Part shown: one piece after another, positions 27,073 through 37,560 of the stretch
How positions within the stretch are numbered: position 1 is the first letter of the stretch
Layout: each line of letters opens with the position of its first letter
From: Lysinibacillus timonensis
GTDB lineage: Bacteria; Bacillota; Bacilli; Bacillales_A; Planococcaceae
NCBI RefSeq assembly: GCF_900291985.1
Contig: NZ_LT985980.1
Span: 1,928,001-1,992,000 of the forward strand
DNA: 64,000 nt
Direction of reading: 5' to 3'
The notes under the pieces: model-generated
Seen by the model: the letters and a program-made list of their open reading frames with translations, nothing else
Database searches by the model: none
What the model was told of the DNA's origin: nothing
Translations under genes and position numbers: made by a program

Positions 27073-28116
27073 TTAATCCATTTGGTATACTTGATTTCTT
27101 CCCTTTTGTTTTGCTAAGTAAAGCCCTTTATCCGCACGAATTAACACCGAATCCATGGTTTCTCCTATACGAAATAAAGTAACACCAAAACTCGCTGTTA
27201 CATGAACTACCGTTGTAAATTGATGTAATTCAATCTTTTCTCTAATCTGTTCAGCCATTCCGAAAGCCTCCTCACCCGCACGTGTTGTCAGAATGATGAA
27301 TTCCTCGCCACCCCAGCGTGCAAAGAAATCGCTCTCGGATAAATTTTCTTTCACCAGTTCAGCAAGTTCAATGAGTACTAAATCACCAACCTTATGACCA
27401 AAGGTATCATTAATCTTTTTAAAGTGATCTATATCTAAAAAGATAATAGAAAAGGTTGTATTTTGTTGTTCAGCTTTTTTCATTTGATTCTCAAGCCATT
27501 TGTTGAATTGAAGGCGATTCGCGATTCCTGTCAGCGTATCAGTGTATGCAATTTTATAAAGGATGTCTCTTTCAACAAAAGCCTTCAAAATGTATTGAAT
27601 AAAATATAAGACAATCACATACACAACTTGAGCCACAATATATTGGATAATGGGTGGGATAGCTCCTGCCGGGAGTTCCTCCCGATAGTAAAACCCTATA
27701 CATAGTGTAATTCCAATAAACCCTACTGAAAAAAATAAACGATGCCAATTCTGTAAGGTAATAAAAATTATAATGATATATAATGGCAGCCAAACAATAA
27801 AGACACCAAAGTCATAATCATGTCCTGGTATCATCTGACTCACAATCGATCCGTTAAACACCATTAAATGATAAAAACCGGTGAATAACAGATTAATATA
27901 CTCGAATAGTAGTATAAAAAAACGCTTGTAAATAGCGAACCAACATATTGTAAGCCAGACAAACAGAGGGACAGTAAGGACTAAAAGATCCATGTCTATT
28001 TGATCCAATTGGTACTCAAAAAGGAAACTAATAAGTATCGTCAAAATAAAAAATGGCAAAATCCATAGATAGATTGCCCTTCTTAATTGCGAGAGATTTT
28101 CATATTGTATTTTCAT
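27073..28116 (-). CDS. Membrane-bound GGDEF diguanylate cyclase
   Basis: Six hydrophobic helices fill the first ~190 residues and a GGDEF domain (about 195-347) completes the protein. The active loop is RWGGEEF, with DIDHFKKINDTFGH as the metal- and GTP-binding strand, so it should make c-di-GMP. The allosteric I-site RxxD upstream of the loop reads SESD, so product inhibition through that site is unlikely. Start at 28116 is preferred to 28146 because GAGGAGGG lies five bases before this ATG. The membrane part is not a sensor family I recognise. Confidence 0.9.
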   Translation of the reverse strand: MKIQYENLSQLRRAIYLWILPFFILTILISFLFEYQLDQIDMDLLVLTVPLFVWLTICWFAIYKRFFILLFEYINLLFTGFYHLMVFNGSIVSQMIPGHDYDFGVFIVWLPLYIIIIFITLQNWHRLFFSVGFIGITLCIGFYYREELPAGAIPPIIQYIVAQVVYVIVLYFIQYILKAFVERDILYKIAYTDTLTGIANRLQFNKWLENQMKKAEQQNTTFSIIFLDIDHFKKINDTFGHKVGDLVLIELAELVKENLSESDFFARWGGEEFIILTTRAGEEAFGMAEQIREKIELHQFTTVVHVTASFGVTLFRIGETMDSVLIRADKGLYLAKQKGRNQVYQMD

Positions 28117-28393
28117 GGTTGCCCTCCTCGCTCTATATTGAAACATTCAAGCTACCGTTATGTTTTTTTATCCATACTAGGTCCCAAACAGTCCTAAGCG
28201 GATCATGCCCATAAACAAAAATGTACTAATGCAGCACCAATTTTCTCACTTTCATTATGCCCAATTTTATTCAATCAAACGTTTTTTTGAAAATGGGTCT
28301 TTAAGAATATAGCTGATTAGTACAGATAACATTTTTGATTTGTTTAAAGTTTTCCACAAACTGTTTCATTGTTTCCATCAAGAATATCTAATT

Positions 28394-28558
28394 TTAAACG
28401 ACCGTAATTTCGAACGTATTATTTGTTTCGTCACGACCTTTTTCAAAATTCTTATAATCTCTTTTGTATTTAGACTCCAACTCTTCAGCTAATTCTTTCG
28501 TTTCCTTCATATTTTGATATGAATCGTACCCCTCTTTACTTTCACTTGAACAAATCAT
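28394..28558 (-). pseudogene. Short orphan reading frame, probable C-terminal gene remnant
   Basis: A 54-codon frame whose product is charged and helical (METKELAEELESKY-like core; more exactly MKETKELAEELESKYK) and ends FEITVV. Neither possible ATG (28558 or 28510) has a ribosome site, and its upstream end runs into the integrase fragment on the other strand. It looks like the tail of a gene truncated by a past insertion or deletion. No family is recognised. Confidence 0.35.
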
Positions 28559-28676
28559 GGATAGACTTGGTCATACCGATGACCAAATCACAAAAAATGT
28601 CTATCTGCATGTAACACAAGAAATGAAAAAAGAAGCTTCCCACAAGTTTTCACAACTCATGAGAAGCCTCCGTTAA
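28533..28676 (+). pseudogene. C-terminal fragment of a phage-type tyrosine recombinase (integrase)
   Basis: About 45 codons ending at TAA 28674-28676 read LEQIMDRLGHTDDQITKNVY followed by LHVTQEMKKEASHKFSQLMRSLR. This is the typical tail of Tn916/phage-type integrases: the LGH motif and the catalytic tyrosine in NVYLHVT. The rest of the gene is absent upstream. It marks a decayed integrated element beside groEL. The 3' end also forms the hairpin that may terminate groEL. Confidence 0.8.
28625..28672 (-). terminator. Possible groEL terminator
   Basis: Imperfect stem GAAGCTTCCCA (28632-28642) with TGAGAAGCCTC (28660-28670), followed on the minus strand by TTTTTTC. It lies inside the integrase fragment, about 90 bp past groEL. 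Confidence 0.5.
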
Positions 28677-28757
28677 GAACCTCATGTTAACAAAACTGTT
28701 AACATTCCACTCTCATCTTATATAAAATCCTTATATATTAAGGGGTGAAGCGGCTTA

Positions 28758-30407
<1,650 letters not shown>

Positions 30408-30478
30408 TTAACTATTCATATCAAAAAGTAGCAATCTTGTACACTAACTGCGTATTGCTTTTCATACATTTTTAATGT

Positions 30479-30763
30479 TTAGCCAATAACAGCTAAAATG
30501 TCGCTTTCACGTAAAATTAAATATTCATTACCTTCATATTTCACTTCTGTGCCTGAATATTTTGAGAAGATGATAGTATCTCCCTCTTTCACTTCAAGCT
30601 CGACGCGTGTGCCGTTATCGAGTACACGACCAGTTCCTACTGCTACAACTTTACCTTGTGATGGTTTTTCTTTTGCTGAATCCGGAAGAACAAGTCCTGA
30701 TGCAGTTTTTTCTTCCACCTCAACTAGTTCGATAATGATACGATCACCTAATGGTCTTAACAA
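30479..30763 (-). CDS. groES: Co-chaperonin GroES (10 kDa)
   Basis: The lid of the GroEL cage. Starts [12 protein letters not shown]; the mobile loop is around [27 protein letters not shown] at 30763 is chosen as the start: AGGAGG lies nine bases upstream and the N-terminus then matches the family. The TTG at 30772 is directly adjacent to AGGAGG and would be too close. It is the first gene of groESL. Confidence 0.97.
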   Translation of the reverse strand: MLRPLGDRIIIELVEVEEKTASGLVLPDSAKEKPSQGKVVAVGTGRVLDNGTRVELEVKEGDTIIFSKYSGTEVKYEGNEYLILRESDILAVIG

Positions 30764-30812
30764 GTGAAACAACCTCCTAGAATATTATTATTTTTATTTT
30801 TTTGAATTATTA

Positions 30813-30839
30813 TTAGCACTCTCTTCAAATGAGTGCTAA
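30813..30839. promoter_or_regulatory. CIRCE element (HrcA operator)
   Basis: Perfect TTAGCACTC-N9-GAGTGCTAA between the groESL promoter and groES. It is the HrcA repressor site. Confidence 0.98.
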
Positions 30840-30849
30840 CACAATTATT

Positions 30850-30878
30850 ATAATAATCAATTCATTTTCCGTTTGCAA
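30850..30878 (-). promoter_or_regulatory. groESL sigma-A promoter
   Basis: On the minus strand TTGCAA (30878-30873), a 17-bp spacer and TATTAT (30855-30850). CIRCE begins ten bases downstream, at the expected transcription start. Confidence 0.75.
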
Positions 30879-31027
30879 GTATGAAGCATAAAAAATTTTG
30901 ATTTATTTCCATCTTCCTCTACAATAGAGGAAGGATGGAATTTACTTCTGCCAACCGTAACATTTTTGGTATATTCTTCATGTTTTAATCAACTGTTTTA
31001 AAAATTACGAAAGAGGGATCTACACAA

Positions 31028-31768
31028 TTGAGTCATATACAAAATGTAAAGACACAGAAAACAGCATTTTATATTTTACTTGCATATATCGCTTGTCAAC
31101 TTTCAGGCTTTCTATTACATATTCCTGTTGTGAGAGAAATATTCCTCCAATTTATAGATGGAAATAGTTTAGAAGTAAAGATGATTACACTTGCTGCATG
31201 GTGGCAAACGGTTGCCTTTGCAATTACCTTTCTCATTTGTTTTTATATAATTAACCGTAATAAGAGTTTTTGGAATGTATTTAAGGGAGAAAAAGCCTCA
31301 ATTGGAGAATCAATTGGATGGGGTATTTTAGGATTTTTCCTCGTATTATTTGGGCAAACGGTAGCAGCAAACATTGAACTTTTACTAGGAATCCAAGAAG
31401 GCTCTGAAAATACCGAAACAATTATAATGGTTACAGAAATTGCACCAATCATGATGGTATCAACGGTTTTATTTGCACCTATTTTGGAGGAACTTGTATT
31501 TCGCAGAGTGATTTTTGGTTCAATTATTCAAACACAAAACTTTTGGATTGCGGGTATCATAAGTGCCATTGTGTTCGCTGCGATACACCTAGATTTTCAA
31601 CATATTTTAATTTATGCAGTTTCAGGTTTAATATTTGCTTTTCTCTATTACAAAACAAAGCGTTTATTAACTTCTTTTATCGCTCATCTTCTATTAAATG
31701 GTTTTGTCACGTATATATCTTTATATGCAGACGAGCTACAACAAATTTTGGATCAACTTTCGAAATAG
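31028..31768 (+). CDS. ydiL: CPBP-family intramembrane metalloprotease/immunity-like protein (YdiL-like)
   Basis: A CAAX protease/bacteriocin-processing (CPBP, ABI) membrane protein of 246 residues with about seven TM segments. The three conserved motifs are present: EELVFRR (EExxxR), FAAIHLD (FxxxH) and AHLLLNG (HxxxN). It faces groES divergently; ydiL also neighbours groESL in B. subtilis. Start is a TTG with GAGGGA 12 bases upstream, a little far. The cellular substrate is unknown. Confidence 0.88.
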   Translation: MSHIQNVKTQKTAFYILLAYIACQLSGFLLHIPVVREIFLQFIDGNSLEVKMITLAAWWQTVAFAITFLICFYIINRNKSFWNVFKGEKASIGESIGWGILGFFLVLFGQTVAANIELLLGIQEGSENTETIIMVTEIAPIMMVSTVLFAPILEELVFRRVIFGSIIQTQNFWIAGIISAIVFAAIHLDFQHILIYAVSGLIFAFLYYKTKRLLTSFIAHLLLNGFVTYISLYADELQQILDQLSK

Positions 31769-31847
31769 AATAAATTGATGAACTTTTTCTATTTAAAATA
31801 TTCTTTAGCTCCTCAAGATTAAGTCAATACAAATGAAATGAAATATC

Positions 31848-31886
31848 GTGCACAAATCACCACTGATTTGTGCTTCTTTTTTATTA
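31848..31886 (+). terminator. Terminator of the ydiL-like gene
   Basis: Stem GCACAAATCA/TGATTTGTGC with a 4-nt loop (31850-31873), then TTCTTTTTT. Confidence 0.88.
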
Positions 31887-32053
31887 CAATATGTGTTTGA
31901 TATTAATGAAATCTAGATATTATACATTTTTTGTATAGCCGTCTAGAACATGGTATTCTTGTTGTGTTAAGTATTAACCTCTTAAAAATAATACCCGAAG
32001 TACTACTATATTTATAATAGATTACCCTATATGAAAGAAAGGGGTGCTTTTAT

Positions 32054-32941
32054 TTGAAAGCACAATCAATGATCTTTACACTCTTTGGCGATTATATTTG
32101 TCATTACGGTTCTAAAATTTGGATTGGCAGCTTAATTCGTTTATTGCAAGAATTTGGACATAATGAACAAACTGTTCGAGTTGCTGTCTCACGTATGGTA
32201 AAACAAGGTTGGTTGAAATCTGAAAGAAAAAGTAATAAAAGTTACTATTATTTGACAGAACGTGGAGAGCAACGTATTAGTGAGGCAGGTAATCGTATTT
32301 TTAAATTAAAACCGACGAAATGGGATGGAAAATGGCTCATTTTAATGTACACAATACCTGAAGAGGATCGTCATATCCGCGATGAACTTCGTCGCGAATT
32401 ACATTGGAGTGGATTTGGTTCTTTTTCAAATGGTTGTTGGATTTCTCCGAACAATCTTGTAAATGAAGTTAAAATCTTAATACAAAAATATGGCATTGAA
32501 GATTATGTAGAGGTATTTGTGGCGGATTATTTTGGACCTAAAAATGATCAACAACTCGTACAAAAAAGCTGGGATTTAGAAAGCATTGAAAAGCGCTACG
32601 AGGAGTTTATTAATGAATACAGTAAGAAATTCATCATTCACCAAAGTATAATAGCTCAAGGTGAAATGACAGACGCGGAATGCTTTGTTGAACGATCTAA
32701 ACTTGTCCATGAATACCGTAAATTCCTGTTTATCGATCCTGGTCTTCCGAGTGAATTGCTCCCCCAGATGTGGAGTGGTAATCATGCTGCTCTTCTATTT
32801 AAACAGTACTACAAAATTCTTGCAGAACCAGCGAGTCGTTTTTTTGAGCAAATTTTTGAAAAAGATAATGATTTACAAAAGAAAGATTCATTTTATGATG
32901 CCGGGCACCACCCATATATGACAGATCTTAAAAACGAATAA
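32054..32941 (+). CDS. paaX: PaaX-family repressor of phenylacetate catabolism
   Basis: N-terminal winged helix (SLIRLLQEFGHNEQTVRVAVSRMVKQGWL, about 25-55), then the PaaX middle domain (WDGKWLILMYTIPEEDRHIRDELRRELHWSGFG) and the C-terminal PaaX domain. Length 295 is normal. PaaX binds phenylacetyl-CoA and releases paa promoters. Start is TTG at 32054 after AAAGGGG. It is at the left edge of the paa region on the opposite strand to the catabolic operon, with its own terminator. Confidence 0.93.
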   Translation: MKAQSMIFTLFGDYICHYGSKIWIGSLIRLLQEFGHNEQTVRVAVSRMVKQGWLKSERKSNKSYYYLTERGEQRISEAGNRIFKLKPTKWDGKWLILMYTIPEEDRHIRDELRRELHWSGFGSFSNGCWISPNNLVNEVKILIQKYGIEDYVEVFVADYFGPKNDQQLVQKSWDLESIEKRYEEFINEYSKKFIIHQSIIAQGEMTDAECFVERSKLVHEYRKFLFIDPGLPSELLPQMWSGNHAALLFKQYYKILAEPASRFFEQIFEKDNDLQKKDSFYDAGHHPYMTDLKNE

Positions 32942-32945
32942 TACA

Positions 32946-32987
32946 AAAGAAGGCTTCTCACATTACATGAGAGGCCTTTCTTCTACT
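32946..32987. terminator. Terminator between paaX and the nitronate-monooxygenase-like gene
   Basis: Stem AGAAGGCTTCTCA/TGAGAGGCCTTTCT (imperfect, one bulge), placed between two convergent genes. Confidence 0.7.
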
Positions 32988-33938
32988 TTACTTATATTCA
33001 TTGTAAACTTCCATTAAACATTTACGCATGTCTTCCATCATATTTTGTATTAGCTCTTCGACAGTAGGCAAATGTTCAATTAATCCTGCTATTTGTCCAC
33101 TATTCATAAATCCTTCTACACCGTTACCTTCTATCGCCCCTTTAATGTGGTAAAGTTCACTCGTTCTATCGATATATTCTTCTAGTGTTAGTCCTTCATT
33201 CTCTTGTGCTAATATTTTTTCTGCATATTTGTCTCGTAATACCCTACGTACCTGCTGAACCGAGCGACCTAAAATCACTGTTTCAGTATCAGTTGCTCTG
33301 ATGAGTCTTTCCTTATAATTAGCATGAACCGGCATTTCTTTCGTTGCAATAAATCGAGTGCCCATTTGAACTCCGGATGCGCCAAGTAAGAGTGCTGCTG
33401 CTAAGCCTCGACCATCACCAATTCCTCCCGCTGCAACAACAGGAATCGACACAACTTTTGTAACTTGTGGAATTAGGGTCATTGTTGTTAACTCTAAGTT
33501 TGAGTTGATACCCGCTGCCTCGAAACCTTCCGCTACAAGTACATCCGCTCCTGCTTCCTCCGCTTTTTGCGCATGCTTTACTGCTGCAACGACGACTATT
33601 ACCTTTATTCCAGCTTCGTGTAATTTGTTTATAAATGGAGCCGGATTCCCTGCCGAAAGTGATACAACAGGGACTTTGTGCTGAACTGCTAAATCTACCA
33701 AATCCTTTGAATATGGGTTTACGTTAATCGGGATATTCAATGCAAACGGTTTTTTTGTCTTACTTTTAGTCCCAGTAATCAGCTTTTCTACCTCAGCAAC
33801 TGACATCACTCCGCTACCAATAGTACCTAAACCGCCAGCATTACTAACTGCTGATGTAATAATGGCATTGCTAATATTACCCATACCACCTTGGATAATG
33901 GGATATTGAATATTTAACAATCTACATAATTGCTTCAT
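32988..33938 (-). CDS. NMO/FabK-family FMN-dependent oxidoreductase
   Basis: A TIM-barrel FMN enzyme of the nitronate monooxygenase / enoyl-ACP reductase II superfamily, 316 residues. Seen are IIQGGMGNISNAIITSAVSNAGGLGTIG at the start, VPVVAAGGIGDGRGLAAALLLGASGVQMGTRF near the end of the barrel. The segment that in nitronate monooxygenases and FabK carries a catalytic His (usually GGH) reads AEGFEAAGINSNLE, so neither activity can be assumed. ATG 33938 is preferred, seven bases after GGGAGGT. It lies between paaX and the paaY-like gene, so a link to aromatic catabolism is possible. Confidence 0.8.
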   Translation of the reverse strand: MKQLCRLLNIQYPIIQGGMGNISNAIITSAVSNAGGLGTIGSGVMSVAEVEKLITGTKSKTKKPFALNIPINVNPYSKDLVDLAVQHKVPVVSLSAGNPAPFINKLHEAGIKVIVVVAAVKHAQKAEEAGADVLVAEGFEAAGINSNLELTTMTLIPQVTKVVSIPVVAAGGIGDGRGLAAALLLGASGVQMGTRFIATKEMPVHANYKERLIRATDTETVILGRSVQQVRRVLRDKYAEKILAQENEGLTLEEYIDRTSELYHIKGAIEGNGVEGFMNSGQIAGLIEHLPTVEELIQNMMEDMRKCLMEVYNEYK

Positions 33939-34014
33939 AGAATGCACCTCCCAATAAAAAGTGATAAAATATACTTTGATAAGTTAAAATATTTTGATAA
34001 AAGGGGTTGTTGAA

Positions 34015-34530
34015 ATGCTTGTGCCGTATTTAGATAAAAAGCCATCTATTGATGATTCTGTCTTTGTTGCACCTGGCGCCTATATTATAGGTGACGTAAC
34101 AATTGGGGCCCATTCTTCAGTTTGGTTTAATGCAGTACTTCGTGGCGATGAAGATCGTATCCAAATTGGTGAAAGATGTAGCATACAAGATAATTCAACA
34201 ATCCATCATTTTGAAGGGGCACCAGTAATAATCGATGACGAAGTAACAGTAGGTCACCAAGTTGTTTTACACGGTTGTAAAATTGGAAAACGTTCAATTA
34301 TTGGTATGGGTTCAGTAGTTTTAGATCACGTCGAAATTGGTGAAGAATGTATCATTGGCGCAAATACTCTGATAACCCAAGGAACAAAAATACCATCCCG
34401 TTCCTTAGTTGTTGGCTCCCCAGGTAAAGTCGTACGGCAACTTACGGAAAAGGATCTAGAACTCATTCAACTTTCTATTGATACATATGTTCAAAAAGGG
34501 AGGCAATTCAAAGAAATATTCACTAAATAA
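34015..34530 (+). CDS. Gamma-carbonic-anhydrase-like hexapeptide protein (PaaY/YtoA family)
   Basis: A left-handed beta-helix protein with hexapeptide repeats over about residues 10-140 and the three zinc-ligand histidines of gamma carbonic anhydrases (IHHFEG; VGHQVVLHGC). Length about 171. Start at 34015 is chosen from AAGGGG eight bases upstream. In phenylacetate clusters this family (PaaY) acts as a thioesterase that clears dead-end CoA thioesters; B. subtilis YtoA is a homologue outside such a cluster. The location beside paaX and the paa operon supports the PaaY role, but this is inference. Confidence 0.83.
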   Translation: MLVPYLDKKPSIDDSVFVAPGAYIIGDVTIGAHSSVWFNAVLRGDEDRIQIGERCSIQDNSTIHHFEGAPVIIDDEVTVGHQVVLHGCKIGKRSIIGMGSVVLDHVEIGEECIIGANTLITQGTKIPSRSLVVGSPGKVVRQLTEKDLELIQLSIDTYVQKGRQFKEIFTK

Positions 34531-34561
34531 TATGTACCTTTCACAATGATGCGTTTTAAGA

Positions 34562-34609
34562 AGAGATAGAATTAGAAACAAAAGCTGTTTCCAATTCTAT
34601 CTTTTTTAT
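34562..34609. terminator. Terminator between the paaY-like gene and the paa operon end
   Basis: A 17-bp stem with one mismatch (34564-34580 with 34586-34602) followed by TTTTT on the plus strand. It overlaps the last codon of the crotonase gene on the other strand. Confidence 0.8.
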
Positions 34610-35382
34610 TCACCTTTAAAAACAGGTTCTCTTTTCTCACTAAATGCCTGTAGTGCCTCTAGTCGATCTTTCGTCGGAATTACTACATTATAAGCTTCTG
34701 TTTCAATTTCTAGCCCAGTAGCAAGGTCCGTATCCATCCCTCTTGTAATCGCAACTTTTGCTTGTCGCACAGCTATCGGACCATTTTTCATCATTGCTTG
34801 TGCCAATTCCTCACTGGCAGTCATCACCTTATCAACCGGAACTACTTTTAGAACAATTCCCTCAGCCAACGCCTCATGTGCAGTTAGTTTTTTTGCAGTG
34901 AAAATCATCTCTTTTGCTTTCATTTCGCCAATTAAGCGAGGAAGACGTTGTGTTCCACCAGCTCCTGGGATGATTGCCCAACTCGTCTCGGTTAGACCGA
35001 GTTTAGCGTGTTCAGCCGTAATGGCAAAATCACAGGCTAATAACCACTCAAAACCACCACCCAGTGCATGACCATTTACAGCAGCAATCGTAGGTTGTGG
35101 TAACTGTGCTATACTATTAAACACTTCACGAATAGCTTTTACATTGCGTTTTACTTGTTCATCGTTTAATGTTTTACGTTCTTTTAAATCAGCACCTGCA
35201 CTAAAGGCCTTTGTACCAGCACCAGTAAAAATCACAACCCGAATGTCATCTCTGTTTGAAATTTCATCAACTCTTTTTTGTAAAGTTGATAATGTTTCAT
35301 AGTTAAAACAGTTCAACACTTCCGGCCGATTAATCGTTACGTAGGCAATGTGATTTTTTACTTCAAATAGCACAACTGACAT
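34606..35382 (-). CDS. Enoyl-CoA hydratase/isomerase (third crotonase of the paa operon)
   Basis: A 258-residue crotonase-fold enzyme. Both catalytic glutamates of true hydratases are present: GGGFEWLLACD (about residue 111) and LGLTETSW (about 131), with IPGAGGTQRLPRLIG after. The oxyanion loop is FSAGADLKE. It is the last gene of the paa operon, 40 bp after paaJ. PaaF and PaaG are present separately, so this one may be the oxepin-CoA hydrolase that replaces the missing hydratase domain of PaaZ, or a second beta-oxidation hydratase. Confidence 0.87.
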   Translation of the reverse strand: MSVVLFEVKNHIAYVTINRPEVLNCFNYETLSTLQKRVDEISNRDDIRVVIFTGAGTKAFSAGADLKERKTLNDEQVKRNVKAIREVFNSIAQLPQPTIAAVNGHALGGGFEWLLACDFAITAEHAKLGLTETSWAIIPGAGGTQRLPRLIGEMKAKEMIFTAKKLTAHEALAEGIVLKVVPVDKVMTASEELAQAMMKNGPIAVRQAKVAITRGMDTDLATGLEIETEAYNVVIPTKDRLEALQAFSEKREPVFKGE

Positions 35383-35421
35383 CGAATTCCCCCTACAGTC
35401 TAGCTCGACTTCTTAACTCTC

Positions 35422-36627
35422 TCAATCATTTACCTTTTCAATGATTGTTGCAATGCCTTGACCAACACCGATACACATCGTTGCTAAACCATATCGGACA
35501 TCTTGTTTTTGCATCTCATATATTAATGTTGTTAAAATACGTGCGCCACTTGCACCAAGTGGATGCCCGAATGCAATAGCTCCACCGTTAACATTTACTT
35601 TTTCACTATCTAATTCTAGTTGTCTAATACACTCAATTGATTGAGAAGCAAATGCTTCGTTAATTTCGATTAAACCGATGTCGTTTGTTGTTAGTCCCGT
35701 TCTGTCTAATGCTTTTCTTGTCGCGTAAATTGGTCCAAGTCCCATTACAGCAGGTTCTAACCCTGCAATGGCACCAGTTACGTACTTCGCTAGCGGCTTT
35801 AATCCTAGCTCTTGTGCTTTTTCAGAACTCATTAGTAAAAGAGCAGATGCACCATCGTTTACGCCTGATGCGTTTCCAGCTGTTACTGTTCCACCATCGA
35901 AAATAGGACGCAGTTTTGCCAGCTTTTCAAGAGTTGTTTCAGGGCGTGGGTGTTCGTCTTTATTTACAATGATTGTATTGCCCAATTTATCTTTTATTTC
36001 CACAGGAACGATTTCTTCTTTGAATCGATTTTGTTCGATTGCCTTACTAGCACGTTGCTGACTTTCATACGCGAAGGCATCTTGTTCCTCGCGACTAATT
36101 TGATATCGTTTTGCTACATTTTCAGCGGTTTGTGGCATTGTGTCTGATCCGTACATTTCGTGTAATTTTGGATTTGTAAAACGCCATCCTATTGTTGTGT
36201 CATATAACTTTTGGTCTCCTCGTGGGAAATCACTTTCTGATTTACCCATAACAAATGGTGCACGTGTCATACTCTCTGTTCCACCTGCTATAAAAATATC
36301 ACCTTCCCCAGCCATGATTGCACGGGCCGCATAATGCACCGCATCCATTCCTGACCCACAAAGACGGTTGATTGTCGTACCGCCTACTTCAATTGGCAAC
36401 CCCGCAAGTAATGCTGACATACGTGCGACATCTCGATTGTCCTCCCCAGCTTGATTGGCATTACCAAGTACAACATCTTCAATCTGCTCTGCAGGTAATT
36501 TAGGGTTTCGTTTAATTAATGCGTTTATCACAATCGCCCCTAAATCATCTGGTCGTACAGATTTCAGAGCACCTTTGTATCGGCCAATTGGTGTTCTAAC
36601 TGCATCTACAATAACCACTTCTCTCAT
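35422..36627 (-). CDS. paaJ: Acetyl-CoA acyltransferase (beta-ketoadipyl-CoA thiolase)
   Basis: A thiolase of 401 residues. Active-site Cys is in [11 protein letters not shown] (about residue 91), the His in [10 protein letters not shown] (about 356) and the second Cys in MCIGVGQG (about 387). In phenylacetate catabolism PaaJ cleaves both 3-oxo-5,6-dehydrosuberyl-CoA and 3-oxoadipyl-CoA. The start ATG overlaps the paaH stop codon by one base (TAATG). The role rests on operon context; sequence alone fits any acetyl-CoA acyltransferase. Confidence 0.88.
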   Translation of the reverse strand: MREVVIVDAVRTPIGRYKGALKSVRPDDLGAIVINALIKRNPKLPAEQIEDVVLGNANQAGEDNRDVARMSALLAGLPIEVGGTTINRLCGSGMDAVHYAARAIMAGEGDIFIAGGTESMTRAPFVMGKSESDFPRGDQKLYDTTIGWRFTNPKLHEMYGSDTMPQTAENVAKRYQISREEQDAFAYESQQRASKAIEQNRFKEEIVPVEIKDKLGNTIIVNKDEHPRPETTLEKLAKLRPIFDGGTVTAGNASGVNDGASALLLMSSEKAQELGLKPLAKYVTGAIAGLEPAVMGLGPIYATRKALDRTGLTTNDIGLIEINEAFASQSIECIRQLELDSEKVNVNGGAIAFGHPLGASGARILTTLIYEMQKQDVRYGLATMCIGVGQGIATIIEKVND

Positions 36628-37499
36628 TACTTCACCAACTCTTTATCAGTAGTATAGTCATATACGCCACGCCCACTTTTACGACCTAAACGACCCGCTT
36701 TCACATATTGTTCTAATAGTGGAGCCGGTCTATATTTTTCACCTAATTTGTCGTGTAAGTAACGTAAATTATTTAATCGGACATCTAATCCTACTAAGTC
36801 TACAAGCTCAAAGGGACCCATCGGATAATTTAAACCTAGTTTAATCGCTTTATCGATTTCTTCAGGTGTACCGAGTCCTTCTTGTAACATGTAAAACGCT
36901 TCATTGCCAACTAATGCGCTAATGCGACTTGTTACAAACCCTGGGAACTCATTAATAACGACCGTCTCTTTTCCCATTTGCTCCGCCACTTCCCGGATTC
37001 TATTTGCAGTTTCGTCACTCGTTTCTAACCCGCGCACAATTTCAATTAACTTCATTCGATGTACTGGGTTGAAGAAATGCATAGCAATCGTACGATCTGG
37101 TCTTTTGGCATAGGATGCTATCTCAGTAGGACTCATAGTGGATGTATTCGTTGCAAAGTAGCAAGATGGGGATGCATATCTTTCCATTTGCTCAAAAACG
37201 GATTTTTTAATATCTGCTTTTTCTGGAACTGCTTCTATAATTAAATCTGCGTTTCTTATTCCGTGTTCAAAATCGGTTGTATATGCTAAATTAGCTAGTC
37301 CTTGTGATAGTTGTTCGTCTGAGAGCTTTCCATATTCACGCGCTTTCTCGAAAATATGGTTAATCTCCTTTTCTGCACTTTGTAAAGCTTCTGATTTTAC
37401 ATCAGTTAAAGTCGTTATAAATCCTCCAATTGCCGAAACATAGGCAATCCCACGTCCCATAACACCAGAACCAATAATTGTTACACGTTTTATCATCAT
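36627..37499 (-). CDS. paaH: 3-hydroxyacyl-CoA dehydrogenase
   Basis: An NAD-dependent dehydrogenase of about 290 residues. The Rossmann motif GSGVMGRGIAY starts at residue 8; the catalytic His is in MHFFNPVHRMKLIEIV. The C-terminal helical domain (NEAFYMLQEGLGTPEEIDKAI...GPFELVDLVGLD) is complete. ATG 37499 is chosen because AGGAGG is six bases upstream; the frame runs to 37538 without such support. It oxidises 3-hydroxyadipyl-CoA in the paa route. Coupled to paaJ by a TAATG overlap. Confidence 0.9.
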   Translation of the reverse strand: MMIKRVTIIGSGVMGRGIAYVSAIGGFITTLTDVKSEALQSAEKEINHIFEKAREYGKLSDEQLSQGLANLAYTTDFEHGIRNADLIIEAVPEKADIKKSVFEQMERYASPSCYFATNTSTMSPTEIASYAKRPDRTIAMHFFNPVHRMKLIEIVRGLETSDETANRIREVAEQMGKETVVINEFPGFVTSRISALVGNEAFYMLQEGLGTPEEIDKAIKLGLNYPMGPFELVDLVGLDVRLNNLRYLHDKLGEKYRPAPLLEQYVKAGRLGRKSGRGVYDYTTDKELVK

Positions 37500-37560
37500 T
37501 GTCATCCTCCTAATAGAAAAACAGAATAGGAGAAACATCCCCTATTCTTTTTTAATAGGT

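Larger units (their letters stand above)
28147..28757. other. Gene-poor region with remnants of mobile DNA
   Basis: Between the GGDEF and groEL genes there is no intact gene. It holds an integrase C-terminal fragment (plus), a short orphan frame (minus), a terminator-like hairpin and an inverted repeat ATGTTAAC-N6-GTTAACAT at 28684-28705. Confidence 0.65.
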
